Below are positions 3,287 to 5,565 of a stretch of DNA of 5,565 bases, in pieces (within the stretch, counting starts at the first letter, position 1; each line of letters begins with the position of its first letter). The stretch is from Candidatus Dormiibacter sp. GTDB taxonomy: Bacteria; Chloroflexota; Dormibacteria; UBA8260. The position numbers and the translations under genes were made by a program. The notes under the pieces were generated by a model. The model did no database searches. It saw only the letters and a program-made list of their open reading frames with translations, and was not told the DNA's origin. Where the stretch lies: NCBI GenBank assembly GCA_025450495.1, contig JANWHI010000132.1:1-5565 (forward strand), written 5' to 3'.

Positions 3287-5565
3287 ATGAATACCGTCCC
3301 CGTCAGACGCGGCATACGCCTGCCTCGATCCGCAACCATGCAGCTGGCGGTGGCAGTTGCCGGGCTCGCGACCGGCGGCGTCTGCCGCCTTCTCAGCCTG
3401 GCCGGCCCCGCGAATGTGTTATGGGCGATCACCGCGGCGGTGGCCCTGGTGCCGGCGACGATCTCGATGGCACGCGACCTCCTTCGGCGCCGCACAGGGG
3501 TTGACATCGTCGCGGTCTTGGCGCTGCTCGGCAGTCTCGTTGTCGGAGAGTACCTAGCCGGGGCAGTCATCGCCCTCATGCTCGCCACCGGCCGTGAGCT
3601 CGAAGCCCGGGCATCGGCGAGGGCGCGCCGGGAGCTGACCGCACTGCTCGATCGAGCGCCCACCGTGGTCCACCGCCTTGAGGGTGACGTGCTCACGACG
3701 GCCCCCATCGAGGATGTGCGGCCCGGCGACGTGCTGCTCGTCGCACCCGGCGAAGTGGTGCCGGTGGACGGGCTGCTGGCGAGTGCCACCGCCGACCTCG
3801 ACGAATCGGCGCTCACCGGAGAGGCAGCATTGGTGGAACGCGCGCAGGGCGACACCGTGCGCAGCGGCGGCGTCAATGCCGGTGCGGCATTCCGCCTGCG
3901 TGCCACCACAGCTGCGGAGGAGAGCACCTATGCCGGCATCGTCCGGCTGGTGCGCCAGGCGCAGAGTTCGCGCGCGCCGCTGGTGCGGGTGGCGGACCGC
4001 TTCGCTCTCTGGTTCGTGCCGCTGACGATTGGGCTGGCGGCACTCGCCGGTATCCTCGCCCGCGACCCGGTTCGCGCGGTGGCTGTCCTGGTCGTGGCCA
4101 CGCCCTGCCCGCTCATCCTCGCCGCGCCCGTCGCGCTGGTCGGAGGCATGTCGCGCGCCGCACGACGCGGCGTCGTGGTCAAGGGTGGGGCGGCGCTCGA
4201 GACCCTGGGACGTGCCGACGTGCTGCTCTTCGACAAGACGGGAACCCTCACCGAGGGCCGGGCGCGCCTCGCCGACATCGAGACGGATGGGAGCATGGAC
4301 GCGAACGAGGTTCTGCGCCTCGCTGCGTCCCTGGATCAGATCTCCACACACGCGCTCGCCCGTCCGATCGTGCATGCAGCACGGGACCAGGGTCTTCAGC
4401 TGACGGTGCCCGATGACATGCACGAGGACGCCGGCAGGGGCGTGCGTGGCATCGTCGACAACCACCGCGTGATGATCGGGCGCGCCAGCTACGTGGTCGG
4501 GGGCGGCACGGTGCCGGTCTGGGTGGAGCGCGTACGCAGACGCACCGCCTACGAGGGCCTGGCCAATGTGTTCGTCAGCGTCGACGGCGCCCTGGTCGGA
4601 GCCATGGTGCTCGAGGACCCGCTCCGGCCGGATGCCGGGCGCGCCGTGGCACGCCTGCGCAAGGCGGGGATTCACCGGCTTGTGATGGTCACCGGTGATC
4701 ATCCGGATGTGGCGCAGTCAGTTGCGTCGGCGATCGGGGTCGACGCGGTCTTTGCGGAGCGCAGTCCCGCTGAGAAGGTCGAGGTGGTCCGTCTCGAACG
4801 CCACAGAGGCACCGTCGTCATGGTCGGCGACGGCGTCAACGACGCGCCGGCACTGGCCTCAGCCGATGTCGGCGTGGCCATGGGCGTGCGCGGCGCCACG
4901 GCGTCGTCGGAGGCAGCGGACGTCGTGCTCATGGTGGATCGAATTGATCGACTCGCGGAAGCGGTGCAGATCGCCCGCCGCTCCCGTCGCATCGCGCTGC
5001 AGAGCATCGCTGCCGGCATGGGGCTCTCGCTGGTCGCGATGGGTGCGGCCGCGTTGGGCTGGCTGGTACCGGTTGTGGGAGCCGTCGTGCAGGAGGCCAT
5101 CGACGTCGCGGTGATTGTCAACGCGCTGCGCGCCCACAGCGGCCTCGGCCAGCCGCCACCGCCCGAAGCGGCAGTTGTTGCGGGGCGCCGGATCATCGAT
5201 GCGCACCCCGCGCTCCGGCGCGGAACCGCTGAGCTCAGGCGCCTCGCCGATCAACTTGGACGCATACCCCCGGCAATCGCTCGCGCTCACCTCGAAGAGG
5301 CGCGCCGCTTCATCGCCGGCGAGCTGCTCCCCCATGAGTTGGAAGAGGAGCAAGACCTCTTTCCGGTCATCGGCTCCTACATCGGGGGCGAGGACGCCGT
5401 GGTGGCCGCACGCCGGGAGCACGCTGAGGTGTCGCACCTCGCTCGAGTCCTCGATGGCATGGTGGACAGTCTCGACCCAGCCGGACCAAGCGACGATGAC
5501 GTGGTGGGGCTGCGGCGCGTTCTCTACAGCCTGTACGCAGTTCTGAGCCTGCACCGCGCCGGCGA
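3287..5565 (+). CDS. P1B-5-type metal P-type ATPase with C-terminal hemerythrin-like domain, 3'-truncated
   Basis: This membrane pump uses ATP to move a transition metal across the inner membrane. 759 codons are visible, open to the right edge. There is no N-terminal HMA or CxxC domain; hydrophobic helices lie at about 18-38, 42-62 and 72-105. The actuator domain carries LTGEA (TGE 177-179). After a helix at about 238-258, the metal-site helix (264-288) has TPCP at 272-275. Phosphorylation is at Asp316 (DKTGT). The nucleotide domain has STHALA with His355, where most P1B pumps have an HP pair. MVTGDH (TGD 469-471) and GDGVNDAPAL (514-523) follow. The last helices (about 566-611) include QEAID (602-606). 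TPCP without an HMA domain fits P1B-5 pumps, linked to Ni/Fe. Residues about 630-760 form a four-helix HHE-like domain with candidate diiron ligands H640, H683 and E687 (HELEE), H712 (or H717), and H756, whose HxxxE/D partner is cut by the window end. Similar fusions are known in Acidothermus and Sinorhizobium (Nia). Confidence 0.92.
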   Translation, partial: MNTVPVRRGIRLPRSATMQLAVAVAGLATGGVCRLLSLAGPANVLWAITAAVALVPATISMARDLLRRRTGVDIVAVLALLGSLVVGEYLAGAVIALMLATGRELEARASARARRELTALLDRAPTVVHRLEGDVLTTAPIEDVRPGDVLLVAPGEVVPVDGLLASATADLDESALTGEAALVERAQGDTVRSGGVNAGAAFRLRATTAAEESTYAGIVRLVRQAQSSRAPLVRVADRFALWFVPLTIGLAALAGILARDPVRAVAVLVVATPCPLILAAPVALVGGMSRAARRGVVVKGGAALETLGRADVLLFDKTGTLTEGRARLADIETDGSMDANEVLRLAASLDQISTHALARPIVHAARDQGLQLTVPDDMHEDAGRGVRGIVDNHRVMIGRASYVVGGGTVPVWVERVRRRTAYEGLANVFVSVDGALVGAMVLEDPLRPDAGRAVARLRKAGIHRLVMVTGDHPDVAQSVASAIGVDAVFAERSPAEKVEVVRLERHRGTVVMVGDGVNDAPALASADVGVAMGVRGATASSEAADVVLMVDRIDRLAEAVQIARRSRRIALQSIAAGMGLSLVAMGAAALGWLVPVVGAVVQEAIDVAVIVNALRAHSGLGQPPPPEAAVVAGRRIIDAHPALRRGTAELRRLADQLGRIPPAIARAHLEEARRFIAGELLPHELEEEQDLFPVIGSYIGGEDAVVAARREHAEVSHLARVLDGMVDSLDPAGPSDDDVVGLRRVLYSLYAVLSLHRAG
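5177..5565 (+). other. Hemerythrin/HHE-like domain region of the ATPase
   Basis: Within the ATPase frame, this soluble tail after the last membrane helix predicts four amphipathic helices: DAHPALRRGTAEL (His640), LLPHELEEEQDLFP (His683, Glu687), REHAEVSHLARVL (His712, His717) and VLYSLYAVLSLHRAG (His756). The order H, HxxxE, H, HxxxE/D is that of bacterial HHE hemerythrin-like proteins, which bind a non-haem diiron centre. The final visible bases GA start an Asp or Glu codon, consistent with the last ligand. It presumably faces the cytosol and could gate transport by O2, redox or iron status; that role is inferred. Confidence 0.75.

Noticed and set aside
3554..4702. Minus-strand frame of 382 codons opposite the metal ATPase
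   Set aside because: It is His/Asp/Gly/Arg-rich low-information translation opposite DKTGT and TPCP coding sequence, so it is a shadow frame.

Overview
The window is GC-rich with strongly GC-ending codons, and all convincing genes lie on the + strand. Gene content (a divergent acetate kinase, an Rv2004c-type phosphotransferase/P-loop fusion, and a P1B-5-type metal ATPase with a hemerythrin-like tail) suggests a high-GC actinobacterium. That is an inference from protein families; the sequence contains no taxonomic marker.

Layout. (1) 2-1021: an acetate kinase that has lost its N-terminus to the left window edge. (2) 1022-1204: a spacer with a perfect 9-bp inverted repeat, a possible response-regulator box, and a doubtful 58-codon frame that overlaps the ackA stop. 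(3) 1205-1387: a 60-residue protein with one membrane segment and a textbook ribosome binding site. (4) 1388-1637: a 250-base non-coding stretch with short palindromes and a second copy of the possible box. (5) 1638-3209: a two-domain protein, with an aminoglycoside-phosphotransferase-like kinase fold followed by a P-loop kinase domain. (6) 3287 to the right edge: a heavy-metal P-type ATPase with TPCP in its metal-site helix and a C-terminal four-helix HHE/hemerythrin-like domain, cut at its last metal-ligand motif.

How the genes may work together. In Mycobacterium tuberculosis the homologue of gene 5 (Rv2004c) belongs to the DosR hypoxia/NO dormancy regulon. Acetate kinase yields ATP by substrate-level phosphorylation, which is useful when respiration stops. 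Hemerythrin-like domains carry diiron centres that can sense O2 or redox state. The cluster therefore looks like a low-oxygen or redox-stress accessory locus combining fermentation, an orphan kinase, a small membrane protein and O2/redox-linked metal transport. Two 14-base elements sharing 11 positions, upstream of the small gene and of the kinase fusion, partly match the DosR box core and fit this idea but do not prove it. I see no tRNA, rRNA, CRISPR array, insertion sequence or clear intrinsic terminator.
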